This document shows positions 18,258-27,500 of a stretch of 58,523 nt of DNA, piece by piece. This stretch comes from an uncultured Bacteroidales bacterium (GTDB taxonomy: Bacteria > Bacteroidota > Bacteroidia > Bacteroidales > Bacteroidaceae). Below the pieces are notes generated by a model. The model was not told the origin of the DNA. It worked only from the letters and a program-made list of their open reading frames with translations, and did not search any database. The DNA is taken from assembly GCA_937914945.1 (NCBI GenBank), contig CALGJF010000039.1:1-58523 (forward strand), written 5' to 3'. The position numbers were made by a program, and so were the translations under genes. How positions within the stretch are numbered: position 1 is the first letter of the stretch; every line of letters starts with the position of its first letter.

Positions 18258-18396
18258 ATTTCAAAATTTAATGTTAATATAAATCGTTTTATAACATCCC
18301 GTTTGGTTATGTGAATAACCATGCGGCTTTTCTTGTTGGCTACAAAATAAGTGTAAAAATAGTTAAAATGCAAATTTTGACCATTTCTTTATACGA

Positions 18397-18430
18397 CAAA
18401 CAGGGTGAAAGCATACTTTCACCCTGTTTG
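18397..18430 (-). terminator. Stem-loop at the end of the gld operon
   Basis: A 15-bp perfect stem (18397-18411 with 18416-18430) and a 4-nt loop, 20 nt after the gldN stop. No clear T-run follows on the minus strand, so it may act as a 3'-end stabiliser as much as a terminator. Confidence 0.65.
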
Positions 18431-18449
18431 ATAGTGTATGTAGATTTTA

Positions 18450-19529
18450 TTATCTTCTTGTACGTCTTACCGATACTCTTGCTCCGCCGGCACTGCTTTT
18501 GCCGCTTCGTTTCTTTTTCACGGTCTCTTTCTTTTCGCTATCTTTTTTCTTTTTTGTGCTGCGGAAGAGTCCTTTCTTCTCGGTTTTCTCTGTTTTATCG
18601 GTTGCTACAGAGTCGTTGGCTACCGTTGTGCTGTCGGCAGGTGTTACTGCGGGCTTGGGCGTGTTCCACAAATTGGCGCGGAAATCGGCGAGCTGTTTCT
18701 CGATGTTTGCCTGCTCTTTTTTAACGGCTGTACTATCCTTGCAGTATTGGTTTATGGCAAGGTTTCTTAGGTTTACCGTCTTGTATATCTCGCCATCGTA
18801 GCAGTTTTTTATAAAGTAGTCGTTTATTGTCATAGACGACACGTTATTGTAGCTGCTTGTTACCAAGGTTTGCTGTGCGAGAACATTTGCAATCTCTTCA
18901 TAGTTGAGCCAAAACATGGGCAGTTTCTCTATCTCTGTAGTGAACTCGTCGCGTGTGCGATGCAATACGGGGCAGATAGCAGTTACGCGTGTATTGTATG
19001 TTGCAGTGCGCTGGTCGTAGTAGTTGCTCTCTTTTATGTAGTAGCTCAATACCTCGTTGCTGGGAACGTCGCTTTTGTTTACAATGAACTCGCCATCCTT
19101 CTCCTCGTAGTATATGCGGTAGTCGTCGAGCAGGTCCTTGGGTGCTATCTTGTTCTCCTCGTCAAACGATTCGTTTCCGTCGATATTGTATTTGTATGCC
19201 GTTATTGTGCCGTCAAGAATAAGGCGGAATACGTATGTAAAGAGGTTTACGCTCTTGCCTATGGGCTCCACGGGGTAATAGAGCGACGCGTTCTTCTCGT
19301 TTTTGAGGTCGAGTGAGCGGTATATGTCGCGTTTCCACACCACCTCCTGTGGAACTGCATTGGTGGGGTATTGGAGCTTGGCTCTCTCTGTCATGTTCAC
19401 AGTTACGGCTGTTGCAGCCTTCTGCTCTTTCTTTGTTTTCTCTTTGAGGCGGGCAGGTGGTTGTGCAACCGCGTACTGTCCCATAAGGGATACTGCTATG
19501 ACAACAACTAATTTGCTGAGGTATTTCAT
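18450..19529 (-). CDS. gldN: Type IX secretion / gliding motility protein GldN (PorN)
   Basis: A 359-residue periplasmic component of the T9SS that forms rings with GldK under the outer membrane. Signal peptide MKYLSKLVVVIAVSLMGQYAVAQ is clear. Family features include QEVVWKRDIYRSLDL, NLFTYVFRLILDGTITAYKY, YYIKESNYYDQRT, ICPVLHR and PMFWLNYEEIANVLA. The last about 55 residues are very basic and Ser/Thr/Lys-rich (KKRSGKSSAGGARVSVRRTRR), a low-complexity tail beyond the conserved part. Last gene of porP-gldKLMN; a stem-loop follows. Confidence 0.95.
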   Translation of the reverse strand: MKYLSKLVVVIAVSLMGQYAVAQPPARLKEKTKKEQKAATAVTVNMTERAKLQYPTNAVPQEVVWKRDIYRSLDLKNEKNASLYYPVEPIGKSVNLFTYVFRLILDGTITAYKYNIDGNESFDEENKIAPKDLLDDYRIYYEEKDGEFIVNKSDVPSNEVLSYYIKESNYYDQRTATYNTRVTAICPVLHRTRDEFTTEIEKLPMFWLNYEEIANVLAQQTLVTSSYNNVSSMTINDYFIKNCYDGEIYKTVNLRNLAINQYCKDSTAVKKEQANIEKQLADFRANLWNTPKPAVTPADSTTVANDSVATDKTEKTEKKGLFRSTKKKKDSEKKETVKKKRSGKSSAGGARVSVRRTRR

Positions 19530-19571
19530 AACTTTTATCTTTTATCCTTGTTTGTGGCAGGTGTTCTGCTG

Positions 19572-21149
19572 TTAGTTTATTATTACTTCAAGTGATGTGG
19601 GGAGCAGGCGTTCCACATTATCGGGGCCTATGGCCTTTACGTGTGATATGTAGAATCGTTTGCCGCGGCTAAGGCTGCGGAACATATCTTTCTGCCTTGC
19701 TGTAAAGTTGGCTCCTTGCGACAAAAGGGGTATGGCGTTGCCCATATTGTCATAGAATACGGTTTCAAACGATAGTACTTTGAAACCTATGTTCAGCAGT
19801 CCGTCGTCAATGGCTGCGACAATGCCGTCGGTGCTCATGAGTGATTGTTTGCTGAATCCTGTTCCGCCACGGTAGCGCTGGGTATTGCCATCCTTGTCCT
19901 TGTACTCTATGAATGGAGTGGGGTTGGGTAGCTGGCGTACACGGAAACTGTACTGTCCCATGCTTTGGCTACGGCCCTCTTCGTTTGTGGCGTTTACACC
20001 AATAACGATATCTTCGCCCACCTGTGAGGGTGTTACTATGTAGCCGCCTTTACCATCGCTCTTGAGCGAGCCCTTGCCTTTTGCTATGGTTGCGCTTATT
20101 TTGTTTGCAGCCACGCCGGGAACCGATATGCTAACAGGGTTGTCAAAGCCTGCATATAGCACATTCATGAGCGATGCGCTAACGGTTGCGGTAGGTTCCA
20201 CAACGGTATATTTCTGCGAGAAGTCGTAGCGTGTCTGTGCGCCGGCTCCATCGTTTACAAGCATGTAACCATTGAGCGTGTAGTCGCCCACGGCGTTGCA
20301 CACCTTGCTGTATTCGCCGTTTGTGGTTTCGAGCAGTTTGTCATCGACGAAAATCTGCGGGCGTTGTGTAGAATCGACTGCGGCAAGGATAATCTGTGCC
20401 GAGAATTCGCTGCCACGAACCACGTTGCGCGATGTGGGGATTACCAATGAACGAATTTGGTTTACGCGAACGTCGCCCACATCAATGTTTCTTGCCAACG
20501 TGTGGAGCACCTCGCCCTCGGCATATCTGACATCATTCTGCAATTTTGTGAGCAGGGTGATGGCTGCTATTGCGGGCATGCTCTCAAAGTGATACTCCTG
20601 CCAATTCTTCAGCAGTGATATGTCGCGACGGGGAACCTCGGTGCTGAAACTGCTTTTTATGAGTTCGCGTTGTACCGAATCGGTTACCATGGTAAGTATC
20701 TCCTCGCGATACTCTGTAATGGCATCGTAGAGTATCTGGCCCTGTCCGGTGCCGGGTGCGAGCATTACCGATGTGGCTGCCTCCAAATCCTCGCGGTTTA
20801 CAAGGTTGTTGTAATCGCCGTCTGCACCATCGGCTTTTTTTGCTATTTTTATTTTCAGTCTATCCGCAAGGTTGTATAACGAGTCGGACATATGCTTTAC
20901 ATATGTTGCGCGATTGTACCACTCGCGCACCTTCTCGGGATTTTGTGCCATGAAGGTCTCAAAATCCCGGTATAATGCCTCGTTTTGCTTGCCGGCATTG
21001 ACAGAACTCTTTGACAAGCTCTCATCGACCAATGTAAAGCCGTTGAGCACGTCCGAAGAGACGTTCAGTGCAAGCATCGCCATCAGAAGAACGTACATGA
21101 GGTTTATCATCTTCTGGCGGGGTGAGACTCTCTGTTTCTTTACCTTCAT
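19572..21149 (-). CDS. gldM: Type IX secretion motor/periplasmic protein GldM (PorM)
   Basis: A 525-residue protein with one N-terminal membrane helix (about residues 14-33, MINLMYVLLMAMLALNV) and a long periplasmic part of four domains that links the GldL motor to GldK/GldN. The helix contains the typical RQKMINLMYVLLMAMLALNVSS region. Later family segments: GQGQILYDAITEYREEI, VPRRDISLLKNWQEYHFESMPA, PNPTPFIEYKD and GFKVLSFETVFYDNMG. With GldL it forms the proton-driven rotary unit that powers secretion. 11 nt after gldL, 42 nt before gldN. Confidence 0.96.
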   Translation of the reverse strand: MKVKKQRVSPRQKMINLMYVLLMAMLALNVSSDVLNGFTLVDESLSKSSVNAGKQNEALYRDFETFMAQNPEKVREWYNRATYVKHMSDSLYNLADRLKIKIAKKADGADGDYNNLVNREDLEAATSVMLAPGTGQGQILYDAITEYREEILTMVTDSVQRELIKSSFSTEVPRRDISLLKNWQEYHFESMPAIAAITLLTKLQNDVRYAEGEVLHTLARNIDVGDVRVNQIRSLVIPTSRNVVRGSEFSAQIILAAVDSTQRPQIFVDDKLLETTNGEYSKVCNAVGDYTLNGYMLVNDGAGAQTRYDFSQKYTVVEPTATVSASLMNVLYAGFDNPVSISVPGVAANKISATIAKGKGSLKSDGKGGYIVTPSQVGEDIVIGVNATNEEGRSQSMGQYSFRVRQLPNPTPFIEYKDKDGNTQRYRGGTGFSKQSLMSTDGIVAAIDDGLLNIGFKVLSFETVFYDNMGNAIPLLSQGANFTARQKDMFRSLSRGKRFYISHVKAIGPDNVERLLPTSLEVIIN

Positions 21150-21160
21150 TGTATGTTCTC

Positions 21161-21907
21161 TTAAATTTGAGGCTTGTTCATATTAGTTGTCATTGCCTGA
21201 ATCATGCGGGCATACATGGCATTGAGCTCTGCTATCTGTGCAGCCATCTTCTTGGTCTGCTCATTTACTTGGTCTATTGCGCTCACCTGGTTACCGGCAC
21301 TGCGTAATTGTGTTTCGTAGAGAGCGTTTATGCCTGTGAGGTTGCGGCCAAGGGTTTCCATCTCCTCCATGTTGCGACCAAGCGCATCGGCCTGCTCGGT
21401 TATGTGCAGGATGGCCTCGTTCAGTGTGCGTACTTTCTCTATGTACTCCTCGGTAACCTCATCCATTTGGGGTATGAGCTCGGGGTTTCCTGTTACAGCA
21501 CCGCCGCATGCTGCCGCGGGTGCATTGTTTATGGTGGTAACACCATCGGCGGGGGCTGCTGAGCCACCACCTATTGTACCGTTAATGACAATGGTGCCAC
21601 CCTGCAGGCCTGTCCCTGTAACTACTGTGCCACCGTTTGCAGCTCTCTCCTCGGCCTCTTCCTCTTTCTTTTCGTCAATGGCCACATCGTAGGGGCGCTC
21701 AAAAGCCGAGAAGAAGAATACTATAACCTCGGTACCCATACCCACAAAGAGCATGAGGTTTGCACCTGCTATGTGAGTGAGTTTGAACAATGTTCCAAGG
21801 ATGACGATAGCGGCACCCCAGCTATAAAGATAGTTTAGAACGGTTTTTCCTCTTGCCGAATCCATGAATGCCTGAATTCGTCTTATTGCGTTTTTATATT
21901 TGCCCAT
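21161..21907 (-). CDS. gldL: Type IX secretion motor protein GldL (PorL)
   Basis: A 248-residue inner-membrane protein with two N-terminal helices (about residues 22-40 and 48-68). The second contains the family Glu (GMGTEVIVFFFSAFERP) proposed to carry protons. The rest is cytoplasmic, with a Gly/Ala/Thr-rich linker (about residues 90-145) and a coiled-coil end (LNEAILHITEQADALGRNM and after). It forms a pentamer around a GldM dimer. Located between gldK and gldM. Confidence 0.95.
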   Translation of the reverse strand: MGKYKNAIRRIQAFMDSARGKTVLNYLYSWGAAIVILGTLFKLTHIAGANLMLFVGMGTEVIVFFFSAFERPYDVAIDEKKEEEAEERAANGGTVVTGTGLQGGTIVINGTIGGGSAAPADGVTTINNAPAAACGGAVTGNPELIPQMDEVTEEYIEKVRTLNEAILHITEQADALGRNMEEMETLGRNLTGINALYETQLRSAGNQVSAIDQVNEQTKKMAAQIAELNAMYARMIQAMTTNMNKPQI

Positions 21908-21937
21908 AGCTTTTTAATCTATATGTGATTTTGCTTG

Positions 21938-23368
21938 TTATCTTCTTCTATCGGTGCCGGCATAGCTGCGTACACAGCGGAATCCTATGTATGAACGAGA
22001 TTCGTTCTGGTACTCATAGTTGCGTGTTGCGCCTTGTATAAAGCGTACAGCGTCCTTCCACGAACCGCCGCGCACTGTCTTTTTCTTCATGCTGTAGGGG
22101 TCCTCCTTTGCTGCCTTGTATTGCAGGTCGGGGTTCATGTCGCTCATCTGCAACACGCCGGCTTCGGTATATACGGTCGAGGTCCACTCGGCTACGTTGC
22201 CGGCCATGTCGTATAGTCCGTTTGAGTTTGCCGAGAATATTCCGCAACGCGATGTTATGAGGCTGCCGTCCTTGGTGTAGTTACCCTCCTCGGGCTTGTA
22301 GTTTGCGTAGTAGCAACCTTCGTCGCTCTTGGTATCGTCGCTTTCCCATGGGAATCTTGTTCCCTCTCTGCCACGTGCGGCAAACTCCCACTCGGCCTCG
22401 GATGGCAAACGGTATCTTTGTATCCATTTTGCCTGTGCGCCCAAACCGCGTAGCAGGTACTCGGTGCGCCATGCGCAGAATGCGTTTGCCTGCTCCCAGC
22501 TCACTCCCACAACTGGGTGATTGTTGTAGTTGGGGTGGCTGAAATAGAGGTTAAGGTACATTTCGTTGTTTGCGTTGGGGAAATCGTTTACCCAGCAAGT
22601 GGTATCGGGGTATATGTTAACGATGTATGTGTGCAGGAAATCGAATTGGCTTGTGAGAGGGCGTGTGATTGTCTCGCGTACAATCAGGCCGTCATCGTCG
22701 ATGTATGCGGTATCCTTTGATATGATAACCTCGGCATCGTAGTCGGTGGGGATGTCGGTGTTGCGGTTACGCTCTTCGGGATTCAGGCGGTTCTTGCGCA
22801 GAGCGGCCTGTGTATAGTCGTAGATGCTGTAACGATAGTTCATTTGCGATGCGTCGAGCATCTTTTCGCCTGTAATGGGGTTTGTTATGTAAACACTCTC
22901 TATCGCACGCTGTTCGTCCTCGGTAGGTCTTTGCCAGGGAATAGGCTTTTTCCAGTTCAAGTAGGGCTCGATGGGCTCGCCATACTCGTCCTCTGTTATC
23001 TTATAGGTTTCATCGCCGCCATACGCGGGGTCGGCAAGGCGTTCGCGAATAATGGAGTCGCGCACCCAATATACAAATTGGCGGTACTTTGCATTGGAAA
23101 CCTCTGTCTCGTCCATCCAGAAGGCATCGACCGAGATATCCTTTACAGGCGCAGTTGTTCCCCATAATGAGTCGGCTTTTTCTTCGCCCACTTTTATGGA
23201 GCCACGTTTCACAAGCACCATACCATATGGTGTGGGCTCGTTTACACCGGCTGCGCTCACTCCTGTAACTTCTCCTCCGTTGGCATTGCCATAGCTACGG
23301 GGGCTAAGGCACGACACTGCAACGAGTGCCAAAAGAATCATTGGCAGAAAAATTATCTTTTTCATCAT
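21938..23368 (-). CDS. gldK: Type IX secretion lipoprotein GldK (PorK)
   Basis: A 476-residue outer-membrane lipoprotein with a formylglycine-generating-enzyme-like fold. The signal peptide ends in a lipobox (VAVSC, Cys20). The FGE-like domain is evident from MVLVKRGSIKVGE, VDAFWMDETEVSNAKYRQFVYWV, HPVVGVSWEQANAFCAWR, RLPSEAEWEFAARG, GLYDMAGNVAEWTS and VRGGSWKD near the end. In T9SS the fold is structural, not catalytic. The start overlaps the porP stop by 4 nt. Confidence 0.95.
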   Translation of the reverse strand: MMKKIIFLPMILLALVAVSCLSPRSYGNANGGEVTGVSAAGVNEPTPYGMVLVKRGSIKVGEEKADSLWGTTAPVKDISVDAFWMDETEVSNAKYRQFVYWVRDSIIRERLADPAYGGDETYKITEDEYGEPIEPYLNWKKPIPWQRPTEDEQRAIESVYITNPITGEKMLDASQMNYRYSIYDYTQAALRKNRLNPEERNRNTDIPTDYDAEVIISKDTAYIDDDGLIVRETITRPLTSQFDFLHTYIVNIYPDTTCWVNDFPNANNEMYLNLYFSHPNYNNHPVVGVSWEQANAFCAWRTEYLLRGLGAQAKWIQRYRLPSEAEWEFAARGREGTRFPWESDDTKSDEGCYYANYKPEEGNYTKDGSLITSRCGIFSANSNGLYDMAGNVAEWTSTVYTEAGVLQMSDMNPDLQYKAAKEDPYSMKKKTVRGGSWKDAVRFIQGATRNYEYQNESRSYIGFRCVRSYAGTDRRR

Positions 23369-24306
23369 TTCAATATTCTTATACTATTATGTTTATTTTT
23401 TCCTTTCTTAAATATATCAAGGTCCATTTTGTAGCCTATAAATACATCGTGATTTCCGTTTTTGGCTCCCACACCCGATGTGTAGAGTTCGTAGGCATAG
23501 CTTGCGGTAACATTAAGAAACTCAATTCCCAAAAACAGTGCCACAGATGTATCGTAGCTGTATGTTATCCCCCCAAAATACTCTTTCTCGTTGTATTTAT
23601 ATGTGCCTTTTGCGGTTATGTCGGCACGCCAGGAGACAAGGTCGGTCATCACTTGAATATAGGGCTGTATCGTTATTAACGTATTTTTTATTGGAATATT
23701 GCCTCCGGCTGTAAAATTATAGTATGGGTCTATTTGTATTTCGTTTGTTTCGCCCAGCAAAATAAGTGGCGAATTAAGGTGAAAACCTGCCAATCCCACA
23801 TAAAAGTGTTTGTGTTGGTACAGCACGCCCAGGCCCACGTCGAACTTGTTTCCATCGGCCGCTCCCGAAGGGAAGGCGGGGTCGTTGCTGTCTCCACCGA
23901 ACTCTATGTTCTTTTTATCGAACTTGCAGTTGAGAATACCAAGCTGTGCGCCTGCAGCCATGCGCCCGCCAAACAGTTTGAAGCCATAGGCGTAGTTGAA
24001 ATAGAGGTGCTGGTTCGTGAAAAGGCCGATGGCGTCGTTCAGAGCACCAATGCCCAACGAGTGGTCGCCGCGCACAAAGGGTATGGGGGAATCCACGTTT
24101 ATTAGCATGCTCTTGGGGTTGTTCTCGAACCCTGTCATCTGATTGCTGTATGCAATGTATCCCCACAATTTGCCTGTGGCACCTGCCGCCGCGGGGTTGT
24201 AAAAGTTGAGCATGTTCCAATAGTGGGTAAAATGCACGTCGTATTGGGCGCGTGCCTCGGCAAACGCTCCTGCAATTATAATTAAAAGTATGAGTAATCT
24301 TTTCAT
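23365..24306 (-). CDS. porP: Type IX secretion outer membrane protein PorP/SprF family
   Basis: A 313-residue beta-barrel protein. ATG at 24306 gives the signal peptide MKRLLILLIIIAGAFAEARAQ; the frame stays open 57 nt further upstream but that segment is not signal-like. The mature protein begins YDVHFTHYWNMLNFYNPAAAGA, the hallmark of the PorP/SprF family (QDPxFSQYxxNPxxxNPAxAG). PorP members dock secreted proteins or the PorKN ring to the outer membrane. First gene of the gld operon, linked to gldK by an ATGA overlap. Confidence 0.93.
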   Translation of the reverse strand: MKRLLILLIIIAGAFAEARAQYDVHFTHYWNMLNFYNPAAAGATGKLWGYIAYSNQMTGFENNPKSMLINVDSPIPFVRGDHSLGIGALNDAIGLFTNQHLYFNYAYGFKLFGGRMAAGAQLGILNCKFDKKNIEFGGDSNDPAFPSGAADGNKFDVGLGVLYQHKHFYVGLAGFHLNSPLILLGETNEIQIDPYYNFTAGGNIPIKNTLITIQPYIQVMTDLVSWRADITAKGTYKYNEKEYFGGITYSYDTSVALFLGIEFLNVTASYAYELYTSGVGAKNGNHDVFIGYKMDLDIFKKGKNKHNSIRILK

Positions 24307-24380
24307 CTCTTTTTTAACGTGCAATATCGGCTTATAGTATCTCGTGCGGGTATTTTTATCCACAATAACCTATACTTATG

Positions 24381-24388
24381 CAAAGTTG
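24381..24388 (-). promoter_or_regulatory. Possible porP-gldKLMN promoter (-7 box)
   Basis: The minus strand reads CAACTTTG, one mismatch to TAnnTTTG, about 75 nt before the porP ATG, with a T-rich stretch about 20 nt upstream instead of a clear TTG. The best candidate in the gap, not a firm one. Confidence 0.3.
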
Positions 24389-24494
24389 TCGCAAATTTCG
24401 TAAAAAAAATGAAATAATCTACATTTATATGGCAAAAATGCGAAAATAGGGTATACTATTTATTCTTCTGTCCGCAGGGTTGTTGCGGGGGGGT

Positions 24495-24538
24495 AAATAG
24501 AATCGGCAAGCAACTATGGTTGCTTGCCGATTCTATTT
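24495..24538 (-). terminator. Terminator of the GH29 / 1218-residue protein operon
   Basis: A 20-bp perfect stem (24495-24514 with 24519-24538) with a TATG-type 4-nt loop, 20 nt after the stop at 24558. Confidence 0.8.
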
Positions 24539-24557
24539 GAAATGTATATTCCTGTTG

Positions 24558-27500
24558 TTATTCAACTATAACCTTTTCGCCGTTTATAATGTAGATACCC
24601 TTTGTGGTTATCTCCTTGATACGGCGACCGCCAAGGTCGTATATGCCTTCTTGCTGTCTGTCGGCATCGGTAACGATTTCGTCTATGCCGGTAGCTGTAC
24701 CCTCCATAATGCGCTCTGTTGCTATGAATGTAGAGCCCATGTCCTGGCCTGTGGACCAATATGCAAGGTAGCCGTCGCGCAGGTTCATCTTGTTGTTGCT
24801 GTAACCCTTCTGTTCCAAGTAGAAACCGCCTGTGGCATATGTGCTGCTTGTGGGAACCCAATAGGTGTTATGGTCTGCGGGCAATGAGTTCTCGTCCATC
24901 ATTACGGGGCGTGTGCTGCCGCCGTTGCTGCCACTCATGGTGGTGGACGATGAGAGAATCATATCCTCACCCGCGGCGTAGTTCACAATCTTGTAACCAA
25001 GATAGGGGTTGCCTATGAAAGCAAATGTATAATAATCGAGCTCGCTCTCGTCTGCGGGCAGAGTCTTTTGGTTCAAAGGCATTCCTGTTTGGCCCTCTGT
25101 GTGTTTCAGGTAGTAGTTGTTGCGAGTATCGAGTGTGATGTAATACCACTTGCCTTCGTCGTTCCAATCCTCCTCAAATTCAAAGGGCAGTTCACCATTC
25201 AATGTGCAGTAGATGTTAATTGCATTTTGTGTGTTGCGAACAAGGCCGTAGCCGGCTGTGCCCGAAGCATCGGCACCATAGGCTGCTGTTGCAGCGGTGT
25301 ATGGGGTGTTTACATTCAGTGTCTTTTGCTCGGTGCTCCAAGTGTTGCCGTTGTTTGTGTAGGTGTATGTTACGTTTACAGTGCCACTTGCAGTGGGCTC
25401 ATCGGCTGTGAGCAGATACCAAGCAGAGCAACCGTTTGCGCCACCGCCCCACGATACGATGCGGCCACTCTCGCCGGCACCGCTGCTGTGTCCCTCGGTG
25501 TGCATTGTTACATTATTCGATATAATGTTGTATTGGCCCGCTACATCCAACCATGTGAGTGTGGCACCTGTTGAGGGTTTGGTATCGCTCATGGATTGTC
25601 CGTTCATATACTTGGAGTCGCTTGCGTTTTTGAAGATGTATTTGCCGTTTACAATATCCTCGAGAAGCCAATAGAAGGATTTATCGGTGTAGTCGGCATC
25701 CTTCCACATGGTATTTGTACCGTTGCTATACATGGCCTTGTCGCCTGTGCTCCAGTTAGGATAGGCACTTTTTATAATGTAGTAGTTGCCTTTTACGGGT
25801 TGGGCGGTTGCAAGTGCTCCAAGCGCGTCGTTTATAGCGGTTTTGGCATCTTCAACCTCGCTGTCGCTGCTTTCGTTGCTAAGCCCGTTTGCATTTTCAA
25901 TGGCCTGTGCAAGTGTGGCATATGTCTCCTCGGTATAGTAACCGGGGTCGGTACCGGGTTGTATGCCTTTTGTGTCTATTTCATCGATAAGGTCGGCGAT
26001 TTCACCCAATTTACCAGTCTCTCTCAGGGTAACGGTGAGTGTTGAGCCTGCTCCATAGCCTGCTGTCCAATAGGCCATCTTGTTGTCGCGGTTGTTCAAT
26101 TTGTTGCTGCTGTGGCCTTTCTGCTCCAAGTAGAATCCGCCTGTGGCGTGTGTGCTGCTGCTGGGGTTCCAATAGATGTTGTTGCCATCGGGTACGGGTG
26201 TTGCAGTCATCACAGGGTAGGTGTTGGCACCTGTTTCACCAAGCATGGTGGTTGAAGAGGATAGGATGTATCCCTCACCTGCAGCGCGGTTTACAATCTG
26301 GTAGCCGCTGTAGGGGTTGCCTACAAAGGCAAATGTATATGCATCCTTGTTGGATGTATCCACGGCCTGCTTGTTGAGGGGAATGGATGTTGCGCCCTGC
26401 TCGTAGAAGAGGTACTTGCCATTAAGTGTCATGTAGTACCAGCTATCTATTTCGCCGTAGCTGCTTGCTGCCGAAAAAGGGAGCACGCTGCTGTCGAATG
26501 TAGCTGTAATATCCTTAATGCAGTTCTCTGTTACGGTGCCTGTGGGTAGGTTGCTCAGTGTGATACCCCATGGTTGTGTGGGTGCGGGGTATGTGCCATT
26601 GGTGGTTATGAGTACCTCGGTGTTTGCCACCTCGCCATTGAGCAGGTGGTTGTATCTTACGCTGTAACCCGAAATTACATCGGCAATAACATGTACCTCG
26701 CCGTCGATATACTCTGCGGGAATTGTATATTCGTCGTTTTCATCGAACATAGCTGCGGGAATATAGTCTATAGAGTATTGCTTTGTACCATGCACATACT
26801 GCTCGCTGGTAATTGCGTAATCCTGGTTGGCATCAATCACAATGTTGTAGCCGTGAACAACGGTTACACCGCGGTATGCAAAGCCACCAGAGGGAACAAC
26901 CTTTATCTTGTATCCCTTGCCATAAGGCACCACGGTTCCGCCAAGGCCTTCACCGGTTTCGGCCGAGAGGAGCTCACAGTTGCGTTGGTGAGCCGAAATA
27001 GTGGTTGTTTCGCCGTGGATATTCAGGCGTACATCAACGATGGCACCGCCATTGCTGGCAATGGTGTTGCCCGCAAGGGTATTGCCGCCCGGATCAATGC
27101 TGTTCCAGTCAATCTTGTAACGCATACGGTAGATGCCGTTTTCAAGGTCGGTGGGTATTTTGAAGGCCGGTGGGTTGAGTACATTGCGTGCGGAGCCTGT
27201 TAATGCATCGCCATTACTATTAACACCGTTGCTGTCATTGCTGCTGCCGGAGTAGAATGAATATGTCATAACATCGGAGCCTTCGGGGATTGTGAGGTCG
27301 TCGTTCAGCTTTGCGTGGAAACGGCCGTCGTTGCCACGGTCGAGATAAACATAACCGTTCATCCAGTTTCCGTTCATGGTAAACGTTGGGGTGATGGTTT
27401 CACCTGCTTTGGCCGAGAACATAGTACCCTCTGTCATGTCGTAATACATCTGCTTGTTGCTTGCTGTGTTAAGGGTGATGCTCTTGTTGCCATCGGCCGA